This document shows positions 36,523 through 46,297 of a stretch of DNA of 64,000 nt, in pieces (within the stretch, counting starts at the first letter, position 1; each line of letters opens with the position of its first letter). The position numbers and the translations under genes are program-made. A model generated the notes under the pieces. It searched no databases, was not told where the DNA came from, and saw only the letters and a list, made by a program, of their open reading frames with translations. The DNA is from Tessaracoccus lapidicaptus (lineage in GTDB: Bacteria; Actinomycetota; Actinomycetes; Propionibacteriales; Propionibacteriaceae), in NCBI RefSeq assembly GCF_001693815.1, contig NZ_MBQD01000020.1:298183-362182 (forward strand), given 5' to 3'.

Positions 36523-38271
36523 TCAGCCGTTGAAGGCGATGACGTTGTTGAAGACCCAGCGGTCCTCGTAGCGGTAGTTACCGTCGCGGTAGACCGGCAC
36601 GCGGGAGCGGATGAACGCGCGGCACCCGTTGTCCCCGGTCCATTCGTCGCCGCACGACGTCTTCCACGACCGACCGCCGGAGGTGAAGGTGCCCGTGTTG
36701 GCGAGCGGGTTGGATCCCCAGCTCGCCCGGGTGGCCGGAAGGTACGACAGGTTGTTGAACACCCAGTTCCAGCGCGTGCTCCATCCGGTCCGGGTCTGGA
36801 CGACCTCGGTGGCCCAGATGTAGGCGAAGCAGCGCTCTGTGGTGCTGTAGGGCTCGCACCGCGTGAACCACTTCCGTCCGCCCGAGGTCGCGTAGCCAGG
36901 GTTGTAGTAGACGCCCGTGGGCCGCGGCTGCTCGACGGCGGGTGCCGTGGGAGCGCTCGGCGCCGGTGCCTGGTCCGCGGCGTTGGTGAGGTGGCCGGCG
37001 TAGCCGACGGGCAGCCACTCCGTCAGCGCCCACGGGAAGGCGTTCTGCTTCAGCCCGTTGATGCGCGCGGACAGGACGGGATCCGTCTTCCACGGGTTGA
37101 CCCCGTCGCCCATGCCGTAGGGGTGCTCGAAGTTCAGAGCCATCACGAAGGCGTTGCGGTCCGCCACGATTCCGCCGTACTTCTTCACCGCCCGCATCAC
37201 CGCGGCCATCGTCGGATCGATGGCGTTGGCCTTGACGTAGGCGTCGACGTCGAAGCCGCGGGGGAACGTGAACACCTGCCCGGCAGCCGGTGCGGCCGGA
37301 AATGCGGCGGGGTCGAGCCCACCGTCGGTCTGCTTCGCCGGGAAGGAGATGGTGCCCTTGAGATAGTCGGGGAAGGTGACCGAGACCATGTGGTTGATCT
37401 CGCCCCGGCGCACCTCTTCGGCACCGATCTGGGTCAACTCATTGCTGATGCCGATGACGGAGCTGGAGCCGGTGAGATAGCCGAGCCAGTAGTTGTCCGG
37501 GCCGGCCGTCCTGGTCGTGGGGTCGCCGTACCAGTAGCCCGAGGCGGCGAAGTGCCACTCGTTGCCGCTGGTGCCGCCCTTGGTGACGCCGTAGTAGCCG
37601 CGCATGATGCCGGTGGCGACGTCGAACGTGGCGAACGCTCGGTCCCCGCCGTCCGAGGGCTTGGCCCAGGTCGGGATGGGGAGCCGCCCCGTGGTCACCT
37701 GGACCAGGCGCGGGAAGTTCACCACGCGGGCGTCGGTGGAGACGAAGGTGGCGAACCACTGGTGCGGGTTCGACGAGTCGACGGTGTAGATCGGGATGTT
37801 GTCGTGCGCGTGGACGCCGCCGCCGACGTTGACCCCCATCCGCAGCCACGGATCGAGCGTGTCGGGTAGGTACTTGCGGGGGAGTGCGTCGGAGACGAAC
37901 TTGGCGATGGCGGCGGAGTTGGTGGCGCGGGGAGCCGACCCCACCAGGCGCGTGGCCATCGTGCCCTCCGCCACGTAGTGGTCCGGATGCAGCGGCGACC
38001 AGCGCTGGACCGCGGCCAGATCCGCGGCGGTCTTGCCCGGGTCGACCGCCGCGACGACAGGCTTTCCGGAGGCGTCGGGGGTCGAGAAGCAGTGTGGACC
38101 GACGGCGATGCCGGAGGCCGGCGGCACGTAGTCGAAGCCGTTGTACACGCAGCCGCGCGCGGAGTCGACGCCCGAGGCGATCCCGCTGGTCTCGGCCTGC
38201 GCGGGCAGCGCCGGCGTCAGCGCGGCGAGGGCGACTGCCACGGTCGCCCAGAGGGTCAGGAGTCTCGTCAC
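36523..38271 (-). CDS. Secreted protein with C-terminal WVFNN/Cys-pair repeat module
   Basis: The 582-residue exported protein has a signal peptide (VTRLLTLWATVAVALAALTPALPAQAET). Residues about 30-430 form a domain I cannot name, with NEWHFAASGYWYG and GEINHMVSVTFP among its more striking segments. After a Pro/Ala-rich linker (about 435-452) comes a module of two tandem units at 455-582. Each unit contains GR-x-W, a cysteine pair (C472/C481 and C540/C550) and an ending [NW]WVFNN or RWVFNN. The same module forms the N-terminal part of the protein at 59810-60814. The GTG start at 38271 lies six bases after TACGGT on the minus strand, so it is leaderless. It is upstream of the propeller-like gene. 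Confidence 0.78.
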   Translation of the reverse strand: MTRLLTLWATVAVALAALTPALPAQAETSGIASGVDSARGCVYNGFDYVPPASGIAVGPHCFSTPDASGKPVVAAVDPGKTAADLAAVQRWSPLHPDHYVAEGTMATRLVGSAPRATNSAAIAKFVSDALPRKYLPDTLDPWLRMGVNVGGGVHAHDNIPIYTVDSSNPHQWFATFVSTDARVVNFPRLVQVTTGRLPIPTWAKPSDGGDRAFATFDVATGIMRGYYGVTKGGTSGNEWHFAASGYWYGDPTTRTAGPDNYWLGYLTGSSSVIGISNELTQIGAEEVRRGEINHMVSVTFPDYLKGTISFPAKQTDGGLDPAAFPAAPAAGQVFTFPRGFDVDAYVKANAIDPTMAAVMRAVKKYGGIVADRNAFVMALNFEHPYGMGDGVNPWKTDPVLSARINGLKQNAFPWALTEWLPVGYAGHLTNAADQAPAPSAPTAPAVEQPRPTGVYYNPGYATSGGRKWFTRCEPYSTTERCFAYIWATEVVQTRTGWSTRWNWVFNNLSYLPATRASWGSNPLANTGTFTSGGRSWKTSCGDEWTGDNGCRAFIRSRVPVYRDGNYRYEDRWVFNNVIAFNG

Positions 38272-38460
38272 GGGGGGACCGTAGACCCCGCTGGCAGGAC
38301 CGTTTGCCCCGATCGACACCGGACGACCCAGCTGTGAACACAAGTTAGTCAGCAGTCGGGCCGAAGGTGACCATCACCGCCGACGAACGTCCAGTTCGTC
38401 GGCGACCGAAGGTGAGGGCGGCCCCGACACGTCCCCACCCCGCAGGGCTAGGGTCGCGGT

Positions 38461-39342
38461 GTGAACCGCGTCCATCCCGTCGTCCTGGTGCTGGTCGCCA
38501 TCGCCTCCGTCCAGTTCGGCGCGTCCCTGGCCAAAGGCGCGTTCGACCTCGCGCACCCGGCGACCCTGGCCTTCCTCCGCGGGGCCATCGCCAGTGTCGT
38601 GTTCATCGCGATCGCGCCCCCACGCCTCTCCGGACGATCGCGGAGGGACTGGGCCGTCGCGGCCGGGTACGGCGTCTGTCTGGCGGGGATGAACGCGCTG
38701 ATCTACCTCAGCTTCGCGCGGATCCCCGTCGGGCTGGCGGTCACCCTCGAGTTCGTCGGGCCCTTGGCGCTCGGGGTGCTGGGATCCCGCCGCGCGGTGG
38801 ATCTCCTGTGGGTGGCGCTCGCCGCCGTCGGCGTGGTGCTCCTGGGCGCCGGACCGACCGCGCACGACCCCGTCGGCATCGCGCTGGCGTTGGGAGCCGG
38901 CGCCCTGTGGGCCGCCTACATCGCGCTCGCCGGACCGCTGGGCCGCCGTTGGCAGGGGGCGACGGGGCTCACCGTCGGCAGCGCGTTCGGCGTCCTCCTG
39001 TTGGCCGGTCCCGGCCTCGCCCTCGCCGACGGGGCGTGGCGCGACCCTCGCGTCCTGGGAGTCATGGCCATGGTCGCCCTGTTGAGCACCGTCATCCCGT
39101 ACGGGCTCGAACTGCACGCGCGCCGCTCGATCTCCGCGGGGACGTTCGGGGTGCTCATGAGTCTCGAGCCGGCCGCCGCGGCGCTGTTCGCCTGGCTGGT
39201 CCTGGGAGAATGGCTGCGCCCGCTGGAGTGGCTGGCGATGGCCGCGGTCATCGCCGCGTCGGCGGGCGCGATCCGGACAGCGGCGACGAGGAGGGCACGT
39301 GGCCAGATCACCGTCGGGAACACCCGCGTTGAAGGCGCTTGA
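38461..39342 (+). CDS. EamA/RhtA-family exporter
   Basis: The 293-residue protein has ten predicted membrane helices in two EamA repeats. NRVHPVVLVLVAIASVQFGASLAKGAF opens the first repeat, and TVIPYGLELHARRSISAGTFGVLMSLEPAAAALFAWLVLGE is the typical RhtA-like second-repeat segment. Relatives export threonine/homoserine or other small metabolites. The GTG start lies six bases after TAGGGT (38449-38454), so it is leaderless. The 3' end overlaps the YbaK gene by 44 bases. Confidence 0.88.
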   Translation: MNRVHPVVLVLVAIASVQFGASLAKGAFDLAHPATLAFLRGAIASVVFIAIAPPRLSGRSRRDWAVAAGYGVCLAGMNALIYLSFARIPVGLAVTLEFVGPLALGVLGSRRAVDLLWVALAAVGVVLLGAGPTAHDPVGIALALGAGALWAAYIALAGPLGRRWQGATGLTVGSAFGVLLLAGPGLALADGAWRDPRVLGVMAMVALLSTVIPYGLELHARRSISAGTFGVLMSLEPAAAALFAWLVLGEWLRPLEWLAMAAVIAASAGAIRTAATRRARGQITVGNTRVEGA

Positions 39343-39784
39343 TCAAGCAGGCGCCGGCTATCGCGTACACGAATATGTGCACGACCCCAGGGAGCGGAAC
39401 TTCGGGCTCGAGGCCGCGGCGGCGCTCGGCGTGCCCGCCGGGCGGGTGTTCAAGACGCTCCTCGCCACTGACGGCACCCGCCTGGTCGTGGGAGTGGTCC
39501 CCGTGGACCACGCGCTCGATCTCAAGGCACTGGCCGCCACCCTCGGCGCGAAGCGGTTGGCCATGGCCGATCCCGCCGCCGCGGAGCGCGCCACAGGCAT
39601 GGTGGTGGGCGGCATCAGCCCGGTGGGGCAGAAGCGGGCGCTGCCGACCGTCGTGGACAGCTCCGCGCGACGTCACGACACCATCTTCGTCTCGGGCGGG
39701 CGGCGCGGCCTCGACGTCGAGCTGACCCTCGAGGACCTGGTCAGGGTGACCCGGGCGCTGGTGGCCCCCATCTCCGCCGGGTAG
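39299..39784 (+). CDS. ybaK: YbaK-type Cys-tRNA(Pro) deacylase
   Basis: The 161-residue YbaK/EbsC-family editing domain has the segments PALKALDQAGAGYRVHEY, FGLEAAAALGVPAGRVFKTLLA (conserved catalytic lysine), VVPVDHALDLKALAATLGAKRLAMA and GGISPVGQKRALPTVVD. It hydrolyses misacylated Cys-tRNA(Pro). The GTG at 39299 lies inside the EamA gene in another frame, giving a 44-base overlap and probable coupling. Confidence 0.92.
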   Translation: MARSPSGTPALKALDQAGAGYRVHEYVHDPRERNFGLEAAAALGVPAGRVFKTLLATDGTRLVVGVVPVDHALDLKALAATLGAKRLAMADPAAAERATGMVVGGISPVGQKRALPTVVDSSARRHDTIFVSGGRRGLDVELTLEDLVRVTRALVAPISAG

Positions 39785-39793
39785 TCTCGCGCC

Positions 39794-40078
39794 ATGAGCG
39801 ACGAGACGACCGTGACCAGGAACGACGCCCGCAACCGCTATGAACTGCGGCTCGGTGACGAGCTCATCGGACGGGTCGACTACCGGATCGATGGCGACGT
39901 CATGGACATGTATCACACGGAGGTGGACCCGGCGCACGGGGGCAACGGCTACGGCAACCGCCTCGTCGCCCACGCCGTCGCGGACGCGGCCGACACCGGC
40001 CTGATGATCCGGCCGACCTGCCCGTTCATCGCCACCTACCTCGACCGGCACCCGGAGTACGCCGACCTGCGCGCCTGA
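39794..40078 (+). CDS. YjdJ-type GNAT N-acetyltransferase
   Basis: The 94-residue short GNAT domain protein (GCN5-related, N-acetyltransferase DUF family) has [20 protein letters not shown], the acetyl-CoA loop [11 protein letters not shown], and the terminal [17 protein letters not shown]. The substrate is unknown; the C-terminal TCPF-x4-YL-x2-HPEY signature is constant in this group. The ATG is six bases after TAGTCT (39782-39787), so it is leaderless. Confidence 0.9.
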   Translation: MSDETTVTRNDARNRYELRLGDELIGRVDYRIDGDVMDMYHTEVDPAHGGNGYGNRLVAHAVADAADTGLMIRPTCPFIATYLDRHPEYADLRA

Positions 40079-40151
40079 CGCCCGAGGTGACGGGGCGCCC
40101 CCGCCAGGGGCAGAATGGCCTTGTCCTGTCAGCACATCCGAGGGAGACCCG

Positions 40152-42188
40152 ATGAGTGGAGTCATCACCGTCCGCCGTACCGACGACGCGGAACAGGTGA
40201 CGCTGACCACCACGACGACGGGTCTCGACCTGTTCGGCGACGACCGCACCGTCGTCGCGATGCGGGTCGCCGGTGAACTGCGCGACCTCGCCCGCGAGCT
40301 GAACGACGGCGACGTCGTCGAGCCCGTCACCATCGACAGCCCGGAAGGGCTCAGCGTGTTGCGCCACTCGGCCGGCCACGTCACCGCCCAGGCCCTGCAG
40401 AGCCTCCACGTCGACGCGAAGCTCGGGATCGGCCCGCCGATCACCGACGGCTTCTACTACGACTTCGCCACGGACGCGCTGACCCCCGAGGACCTCAAGG
40501 CCATCGAGAAGAAGATGGGCCAGATCGTCAAGGAACGGCAGCGCTTCGTGCGCCGCGTCGTCAGCGACGAGGAGGCCCGGAGCGAGCTCGCGGCCGAGCC
40601 CTTCAAGCTCGAACTCATCGCCGACAAGGGGTCGTCCACGGACGCCGACGGATCCAGCGTGGAAGTGGGGGCCGGCGAGCTCACCATCTACGACAACGTC
40701 CGCCGGGACGGTTCGGTCGCCTGGAAGGACCTGTGTCGCGGTCCCCACATCCCGCACACCGGATACCTCGGCAACGGCTGGGCGCTGACCCGCACGTCGG
40801 CCGCCTACTGGCGCGGCGACCAGCGCAACACCGCCCTCCAGCGCGTGTACGGCACCGCATGGCCGTCGAAGGACGACCTGCAGGCCTACCAGCACCGCCT
40901 CGAGGAGGCCGCCAAGCGCGACCACCGCAAGCTCGGCGTGGAGCTGGACCTGTTCAGCTTCCACGAGGTCGTCGGCTCCGGCCTGCCCCTCTTCCATCCC
41001 CGCGGCGGCGTCATCAAGCGCGCCATGGAGGACTACGTGCGCACCCGACACATCGAGGAGGGCTTCGACTACGTCGGGACGCCGCACATCGCCAAGGAGG
41101 ACCTCTTCTACACCTCGGGGCACCTGCCGTACTACGCCGACGGCATGTTCCCGCCCCTCCTCGAGGACGCCGAGCGTGACGAACACGGGGCCGTGGTGCG
41201 AGGCGGGCAGGCGTACCGCCTCAAGGCGATGAACTGCCCCATGCACAACCTCATCTTCTCCTCGCGCGGCCGCTCGTACCGCGAGCTCCCTCTCCGGTTC
41301 TTCGAGTTCGGCACTGTCTACCGCGACGAGAAGTCCGGCGTGGTGCAGGGCCTCACCCGGGTGCGCTCGATCACGCAGGACGATTCGCACAGCTACTGCG
41401 CGAAGGAACAGGCCCCCGACGAGGTGCGCCACCTGCTGCGTTTCATCCTGTCGCTGCTGACGGACTTCGGCCTGACGGATGTCGCGCTCGAGGTGTCCAC
41501 CCGCGACGAGGACGGCCGCAAGGCGGACAAGTTCATCGGGTCGGACGAGCAGTGGGCCGAGGCCACCGCCATCCTCGAGGCCATCGCGCACGAGTCCGGT
41601 CTGCCCGTCGTGGCGGATCCGGGCGGCGCCGCCTACTACGGGCCCAAGATCTCCATCCAGGCCAAGGACGCCATCGGCCGCACATGGCAGATGTCGACCA
41701 TCCAGTACGACTTCAATCAGCCGGAGCGGTTCGAGCTCGAGTACACGGCGTCCGACGGCAGCCGGCAGCGGCCCGTGATGATCCACTCGGCCAAGTTCGG
41801 GTCCATCGAGCGCTTCATGGGCGTCCTCATCGAGCACTACGCGGGGGCCTTCCCCGCGTGGCTGTCGCCGGTGCAGGTGGTCGCGGTCCCCGTCGCGGCG
41901 GAGTTCAACGACTACCTCGACGGCGTCGTCGCCCGGCTGCGGGCCGCGGGCGTCCGGGTCCAGTTCGACGACTCCGACGACCGATTCGGCAAGAAGATCC
42001 GCAACGCCGCGAAGGAGAAGGCGCCGTTCGTGCTCATCGCCGGCGGCGACGACCGGGACGCCGGCGCGGTCTCGTTCCGGTTCCGCGACGGCTCACAGCG
42101 TAACCAGGTGCCTGTCGACGAGGCCGTGGCGCACATCATCGACATCATCGGCTCGCGCACGAACAGCTCACCCAGCGCCGATGCCTGA
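40152..42188 (+). CDS. thrS: Threonyl-tRNA synthetase
   Basis: The 678-residue class II synthetase has an N-terminal TGS-like domain, the editing/SAD domain ([12 protein letters not shown] and the later [10 protein letters not shown]), motif 1 to motif 3 of the catalytic core ([25 protein letters not shown] with FRDEKSGV-like [52 protein letters not shown]), and a C-terminal anticodon domain. It charges tRNA-Thr. The start has GAGGGAG upstream. No T-box-like leader is seen in the 73 bases before it. It is coupled to the HIT gene by an 8-base overlap. Confidence 0.97.
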   Translation: MSGVITVRRTDDAEQVTLTTTTTGLDLFGDDRTVVAMRVAGELRDLARELNDGDVVEPVTIDSPEGLSVLRHSAGHVTAQALQSLHVDAKLGIGPPITDGFYYDFATDALTPEDLKAIEKKMGQIVKERQRFVRRVVSDEEARSELAAEPFKLELIADKGSSTDADGSSVEVGAGELTIYDNVRRDGSVAWKDLCRGPHIPHTGYLGNGWALTRTSAAYWRGDQRNTALQRVYGTAWPSKDDLQAYQHRLEEAAKRDHRKLGVELDLFSFHEVVGSGLPLFHPRGGVIKRAMEDYVRTRHIEEGFDYVGTPHIAKEDLFYTSGHLPYYADGMFPPLLEDAERDEHGAVVRGGQAYRLKAMNCPMHNLIFSSRGRSYRELPLRFFEFGTVYRDEKSGVVQGLTRVRSITQDDSHSYCAKEQAPDEVRHLLRFILSLLTDFGLTDVALEVSTRDEDGRKADKFIGSDEQWAEATAILEAIAHESGLPVVADPGGAAYYGPKISIQAKDAIGRTWQMSTIQYDFNQPERFELEYTASDGSRQRPVMIHSAKFGSIERFMGVLIEHYAGAFPAWLSPVQVVAVPVAAEFNDYLDGVVARLRAAGVRVQFDDSDDRFGKKIRNAAKEKAPFVLIAGGDDRDAGAVSFRFRDGSQRNQVPVDEAVAHIIDIIGSRTNSSPSADA

Positions 42189-42717
42189 GGTGGAGTCCAC
42201 GGACGCTCTGGCGGGCGTCCCCGACGCCTTCCAGCGCCTGTGGACGCCGCACCGGATGGTCTACATCCAGGGAGACCTCAAGCCGACGCACCCGGGGGAG
42301 TGCCCCTTCTGCAGCGCACCGCGGCGCGAGGACGCGGACGGGCTCGTCGTCGCGCGGGGGACGTACGCCTACGTGGTGATGAACCTGTTCCCGTACTCGC
42401 CCGGGCACCTGCTCGTGTGCCCATACCGGCACCTGAGCGACTACCCGGACCTGACGCCCGAGGAGACCGTGGAGATCGCGCAGCTGACCCAGCGGGCGAT
42501 GCGGGTGATCCGGCGCGTCTCCGGGGCGCAGGGATTCAACATCGGGATGAACATGGGCGAAGTGGCCGGAGCGGGTATCGCGATGCACCTGCATCAGCAC
42601 ATCGTCCCGCGCTGGACGGGGGACATGAACTTCCTGCCCATCGTGGCCCGGACGAGGGCCCTGCCCCAGCTGCTGGGGGATGCCCGGGACCTGCTCGCCG
42701 CCGCCTGGGAGGAGTGA
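42181..42717 (+). CDS. HIT-family nucleotide hydrolase/phosphorylase
   Basis: The 178-residue HIT protein of the Ap4A phosphorylase-like group has [20 protein letters not shown] (zinc-like cysteines and strand), [17 protein letters not shown], and the histidine triad [10 protein letters not shown]. This gene directly follows thrS and precedes the PIM genes in many actinobacteria. It probably cleaves dinucleoside polyphosphates. It overlaps thrS by eight bases. Confidence 0.92.
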   Translation: MPEVESTDALAGVPDAFQRLWTPHRMVYIQGDLKPTHPGECPFCSAPRREDADGLVVARGTYAYVVMNLFPYSPGHLLVCPYRHLSDYPDLTPEETVEIAQLTQRAMRVIRRVSGAQGFNIGMNMGEVAGAGIAMHLHQHIVPRWTGDMNFLPIVARTRALPQLLGDARDLLAAAWEE

Positions 42718-42718
42718 C

Positions 42719-43546
42719 GTGTCCCTCTCGCTGCTCACCTGGCGGGTGGGCCGGAGGGTCACGCGCCGCACGGCCGATCTCCTAGCCCGCCTCGCCGCCC
42801 CGGTGATCAATCTCCGCCCGCCGGCGCCCGTGCGCGCCTGGGAGCGGACCATCCTGCAGGCCACCGGGCAGGCGCCGACGCGACGGCAGCGGCGCCTGAT
42901 GCTCGAGAACTGGCTGCGCAACACCCTGTGGTCGCTCGGGCTGGCCGGCTGGTCCGCCCAGGACATCGTCGACTCCGTCGTGATCACTGACCGCGACGCG
43001 GAAAAGCTGCGTTCATCCGCCGCCGGGCCGGGGCTGGTCGTGGCGCTGCCGCACATGGGCTCCTGGGACTGCGCGGGTGCCTGGGCCGCCCGGACCGGGC
43101 TGCCGGTGGTGAGTGTCGCCGAGCGGCTGCCCGACGGTCTCTACGAGCGGTTCCGCGACGCGCGCGCCGCCATGGGCATCACCGTCTACCCCGTGGACGA
43201 ACCCGAGGTGCTGGACCGGCTCGCTGAGGACGTGCGCGCGGGACGCCTGGTCTGTCTGGTGAGCGACCGCGCCCTGTCCAGCCACGGGGTCACCGTCGAC
43301 TGGCCGGGCGGCGACCAGGTCCGGATCACCGTGCCGGCCGGCCCCGCGCTCCTCGCGCTGCGCACCGGCGCCCACCTCCGGGCCGCCACCACCCGGTTCG
43401 AAGGCAGGCGGCTTCGGATCGACGTGTCGGACCCCATCGAGGGCACCGAGGTGACCGAACTCCTGCACGGCGTCGTGGCCCACTTCGCCTCCGCCATCCG
43501 CGAGAGCCCGGAGAATTGGCTCATGCTGCGGAAGGCGCTGCGATGA
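42719..43546 (+). CDS. Phosphatidylinositol mannoside acyltransferase (PatA-like)
   Basis: The 275-residue LpxL/HtrB-type acyltransferase has the catalytic HX4D motif in PHMGSWDCAGAW and the downstream SDRALSSHGVTVDWPGGD and TVPAGPALLALRTGA blocks. Position between HIT and a PimA-like mannosyltransferase identifies the PatA role: acylating the mannose of PIM at the membrane. The GTG start at 42719 is one base after the HIT stop, and its end overlaps the next ATG (ATGA). Confidence 0.88.
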   Translation: MSLSLLTWRVGRRVTRRTADLLARLAAPVINLRPPAPVRAWERTILQATGQAPTRRQRRLMLENWLRNTLWSLGLAGWSAQDIVDSVVITDRDAEKLRSSAAGPGLVVALPHMGSWDCAGAWAARTGLPVVSVAERLPDGLYERFRDARAAMGITVYPVDEPEVLDRLAEDVRAGRLVCLVSDRALSSHGVTVDWPGGDQVRITVPAGPALLALRTGAHLRAATTRFEGRRLRIDVSDPIEGTEVTELLHGVVAHFASAIRESPENWLMLRKALR

Positions 43547-44595
43547 CCCCGCTGCGCGTCGCGCTCGTGTGCCCCTACTCGCTGGATACGCCAGGGGGCG
43601 TCGCCACCCACGTCCTGGGGCTCGCACGGTGGCTGCTGGAACAGGGACACGACCCCGTCGTCGTCGCGCCGGGGGAGCAGGAGGTCGACCGCGGCGTGCC
43701 GGTGGTGCTGCTCGGTCCGGCCCACGCCTTCCGCTTCAACGGATCCGTGGCCCGACTGGCCGTCTCCCATCGGCAGCGTGTCATGGCGGTGAGAGCCGTG
43801 GCCGACGCCGACGTCGTCCACGTGCACGAGCCCCTGACGCCGGGGGCGGGGTACGCGACGGCTCGCGCGTCGTCGGCGCTGGTCGTGACGCATCACGCCA
43901 GCTTCGACCCCGCCCACCTCGCCACCACCTTGCGATTGCGCGCCTCCCGCCTGCCCGCCGACCGGATCTCTGTCGCCGTGTCCGCCGCGGCGGCGGCGAC
44001 GGCCCGCGCCGCCATCGGCTACGAGCCGCTCATCATCCCCAACGCCATCACGATGCCGTCCCCGGCCCCGGCCCGCCCCGCGGGACGGCCGTTGGTGGTC
44101 TTCCTCGGCCGTCAGGACGAGCCGCGCAAGGGCTATCCGCTCTTCGCGGCTCTGGCCCAGTCGGTGCCTGAGGCGGACTTCGTGGCGATCGGCCCGGGAG
44201 GTCCCGGGGCGACCGGGGTGCGCGAACTCGGCCGGCTCGACGACCGGGCCGCGGCCGAGATCCTGGACCAGGCCACGGTCCTGGTCGCGCCGAACCGCTT
44301 CGGCGAGTCCTTCGGGCTGATCCTGCTGGAAGGCCTTGCCCACGGCTGCGCCGTGGTCGCGAGCGACCTGCCCGCGTTCCGCGCCGTCGTCGACCATCCC
44401 GGGGTGATCTCCTGGTTCCCCGTGGACGACGTGGTGTCCGCCCGTGCCGCGCTCCGCCGTCGGCTCGACGCCCCCCCGCCGCCGGCCGCGGCCCGGGCCC
44501 TCGCCGAGCGCTACAGCTGGGACCACGTCGGGCCGCGGATCGTCGAGCTCTACGGGCGCGTGACCACGCGTGCCACCGGGGCTGACGTAGGCTGA
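43543..44595 (+). CDS. pimA: GT4 mannosyltransferase (PimA-like)
   Basis: The 350-residue GT-B glycosyltransferase has RVALVCPYSLDTPGGVATHVLGLARWL (acceptor-side glycine loop), HVHEPLTPG, VFLGRQDEPRKGYPLF, and the donor-binding E-x7-E in NRFGESFGLILLEGLAHG. It transfers the first mannose from GDP-mannose to phosphatidylinositol. The start at 43543 overlaps the acyltransferase stop; an in-frame ATG 27 bases upstream lies inside that gene. Its substrate lipid synthase, usually beside HIT, is not in the usual place here. Confidence 0.88.
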   Translation: MTPLRVALVCPYSLDTPGGVATHVLGLARWLLEQGHDPVVVAPGEQEVDRGVPVVLLGPAHAFRFNGSVARLAVSHRQRVMAVRAVADADVVHVHEPLTPGAGYATARASSALVVTHHASFDPAHLATTLRLRASRLPADRISVAVSAAAAATARAAIGYEPLIIPNAITMPSPAPARPAGRPLVVFLGRQDEPRKGYPLFAALAQSVPEADFVAIGPGGPGATGVRELGRLDDRAAAEILDQATVLVAPNRFGESFGLILLEGLAHGCAVVASDLPAFRAVVDHPGVISWFPVDDVVSARAALRRRLDAPPPPAAARALAERYSWDHVGPRIVELYGRVTTRATGADVG

Positions 44596-44599
44596 GCGG

Positions 44600-45187
44600 G
44601 TGGAGACTCAGCCCCCCGTCCCGGCCTGGGACACCGAGGCGGTCCTCACGGTGCCCAACGCGCTGTCGTTCATCCGGCTGCTGGGCATCCCGGTCTTCTG
44701 CTGGCTCATCCTCGCTGGACACGACGTGGCGGCCGTCACCATGCTCGCCCTGTTCGGGGTGACCGACTGGTTCGACGGGCACCTCGCCCGCTCGCTCAAG
44801 CAGCGCAGCCGCCTCGGAACCCGGCTCGATCCGGTCGCGGACCGCCTGTACATCCTGGGAGCGGTCGTCGTCCTGCTGATCCGGGGGATCGTGCCCTGGT
44901 GGTTCGTCGTCATCCTCGTCGCGCGCGACCTCATGCTCGCCGGGCTCATCCCCGTGCTGCGCCGGCACGGGATGCTCGCCCTCCCCGTCAACATCGTCGG
45001 CAAGGCCGGCACGATGCTGCTGCTGCTCGCGCTGCCCCTCATCCTGTTGGGCGCGCCCTCGTCCCTCGACCTCACCTGGGCGCACTGGGCCGGATGGACC
45101 CTCGGGGCACTCGGAGCCGCCGTGTACTGGGCCGCCGGCATCCTGTACGTGCGGGAGACCGTCCGCTTGAACCGGAGCGGCGTGTGA
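44600..45187 (+). CDS. CDP-alcohol phosphatidyltransferase (PgsA2-like)
   Basis: The 195-residue membrane enzyme has the CDP-alcohol signature D-x2-DG-x2-AR-x8-G-x3-D-x3-D, visible in TDWFDGHLARSLKQRSRLGTRLDPVAD, and about six membrane helices. Synteny with the DUF881/GarA block equates it with mycobacterial pgsA2, not the PIP synthase. However, it is the only such enzyme beside pimA here, so either a glycerol- or inositol-phosphate acceptor is possible. The GTG at 44600 is six bases after TAGGCT (44588-44593), leaderless. Its stop overlaps the next gene (GTGA). Confidence 0.88.
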   Translation: METQPPVPAWDTEAVLTVPNALSFIRLLGIPVFCWLILAGHDVAAVTMLALFGVTDWFDGHLARSLKQRSRLGTRLDPVADRLYILGAVVVLLIRGIVPWWFVVILVARDLMLAGLIPVLRRHGMLALPVNIVGKAGTMLLLLALPLILLGAPSSLDLTWAHWAGWTLGALGAAVYWAAGILYVRETVRLNRSGV

Positions 45188-45951
45188 GGCGTCCCGACGC
45201 CAGCATGAGCCTGCTCACGGACGTGGCCGAGGGCGCGCTGGAGCCCGAGTATCGCGTCGCGGTTCCCGGCGGGCCGACGCGGCTGCCGCTGCTGGTGGCG
45301 GTCACCCTCATCGTCGCCCTGGTCACCGTCGCGCTGCTGCAGACCACGCGAGGCGCCGGCGCCGAGGCCGATCAGCGCGCGGACCTGCTGGACCGGGTCG
45401 CGACCGCGCGCGCCCGGCAATCCGACCTCGCCGAGCGGGCCGCGGCCCTCGAGCAGGAGGTCCGCGAACTCGGCGAAGAGGCGCTGGGGGACCCGACGCA
45501 GCGCGAACGCCTCGGCGCCGTGGAGACGGCGGCCGGCGCTGTGCCCGTCGCCGGCCCCGGCATCATCGTCACCGTCGACGACGCGGCCGAGGGCGGTACG
45601 GACAACGGCCTCGTGCTGGACAGCGATCTGAGCCGGCTCGTCAACGGTCTCTGGCAGGCAGGGGCCGAGGCCGTGGCGATCAACGGCCGGCGGATCACCA
45701 CACTCACCCCGATCCGCGCGGCGGGGGCGGCCATCACGGTCGACTTCGTGTCCCTCAGCCCGCCCTACCGCGTCGAGGTGATCGGCGACCCCGCGACCAT
45801 GCAGGCGCGCTTCAACCAGACCCCTGCCGCCGCCTGGTGGCAGTTCATCACGGCCAACTACGGCCTGACCATGACCATCGAGCAGGCCGACGACGACCTC
45901 GTCCTGCCCGCCGACCCCGGCATGGCGATCCGCTACGCCACCACAGACTGA
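45184..45951 (+). CDS. DUF881 membrane-anchored protein
   Basis: The 255-residue protein has a single N-terminal membrane helix (LPLLVAVTLIVALVTVALL), a coiled-coil region (DQRADLLDRVATARARQSDLAERAAALEQEV), and the DUF881 domain with PVAGPGIIVTVDDA, LVNGLWQAGAEAVAINGRRI and PPYRVEVIGDP. The function is unknown; it is paired with a second DUF881 protein and the small basic protein in many actinobacteria and firmicutes. The GTG overlaps the pgsA stop. Confidence 0.88.
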   Translation: MRRPDASMSLLTDVAEGALEPEYRVAVPGGPTRLPLLVAVTLIVALVTVALLQTTRGAGAEADQRADLLDRVATARARQSDLAERAAALEQEVRELGEEALGDPTQRERLGAVETAAGAVPVAGPGIIVTVDDAAEGGTDNGLVLDSDLSRLVNGLWQAGAEAVAINGRRITTLTPIRAAGAAITVDFVSLSPPYRVEVIGDPATMQARFNQTPAAAWWQFITANYGLTMTIEQADDDLVLPADPGMAIRYATTD

Positions 45952-45964
45952 GGAGCTCACACCA

Positions 45965-46297
45965 GTGTTCGCGATCCTGGGACTCATCGCCGGAGTGGCC
46001 GTGGGCCTGCTGCTGCAACCCACCCTGCCACCGGTCCTCGCGCCCTATCTGCCGATCGCGATCGTGGCGGCCTTCGATGCGATCCTCGGCGCGACCCGTG
46101 CCTACCTGGAGGGCATCTTCTCCGACCGGGTGTTCCTGGTGTCGTTCCTGTCCAACATCATCATCGCCGGGCTGATCGTCTTCGTGGGCGATCAGATCGG
46201 GGTCGGGTCGCAGCTGTCGACCGGCGTCGTCGTCGTGCTCGGCATCCGCATCTTCACCAACGCCGCCGCGATCCGGAGGGCGCTGCTGCATGCCTGA
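45965..46297 (+). CDS. sbp: Small basic protein family (DUF1290) membrane protein
   Basis: The 110-residue membrane protein of the Sbp family has MFAILGLIAGVAVGLLLQPTLPPVLAPYLPIAIVAAFDAILGATRAYLEG, then three further helices and GIRIFTNAAAIRRALL. It always lies between two DUF881 genes. In Bacillus a homologue lies near ftsA/ftsZ, but the role is undefined. The GTG start at 45965 has GAGG upstream. The end overlaps the second DUF881 gene by eight bases. Confidence 0.9.
   Translation: MFAILGLIAGVAVGLLLQPTLPPVLAPYLPIAIVAAFDAILGATRAYLEGIFSDRVFLVSFLSNIIIAGLIVFVGDQIGVGSQLSTGVVVVLGIRIFTNAAAIRRALLHA

Noticed and set aside
40079..40151. A T-box or other riboswitch in front of thrS
   Set aside because: The spacer is only 73 bases, with no specifier-like stems or antiterminator; actinobacterial thrS is usually not T-box controlled.
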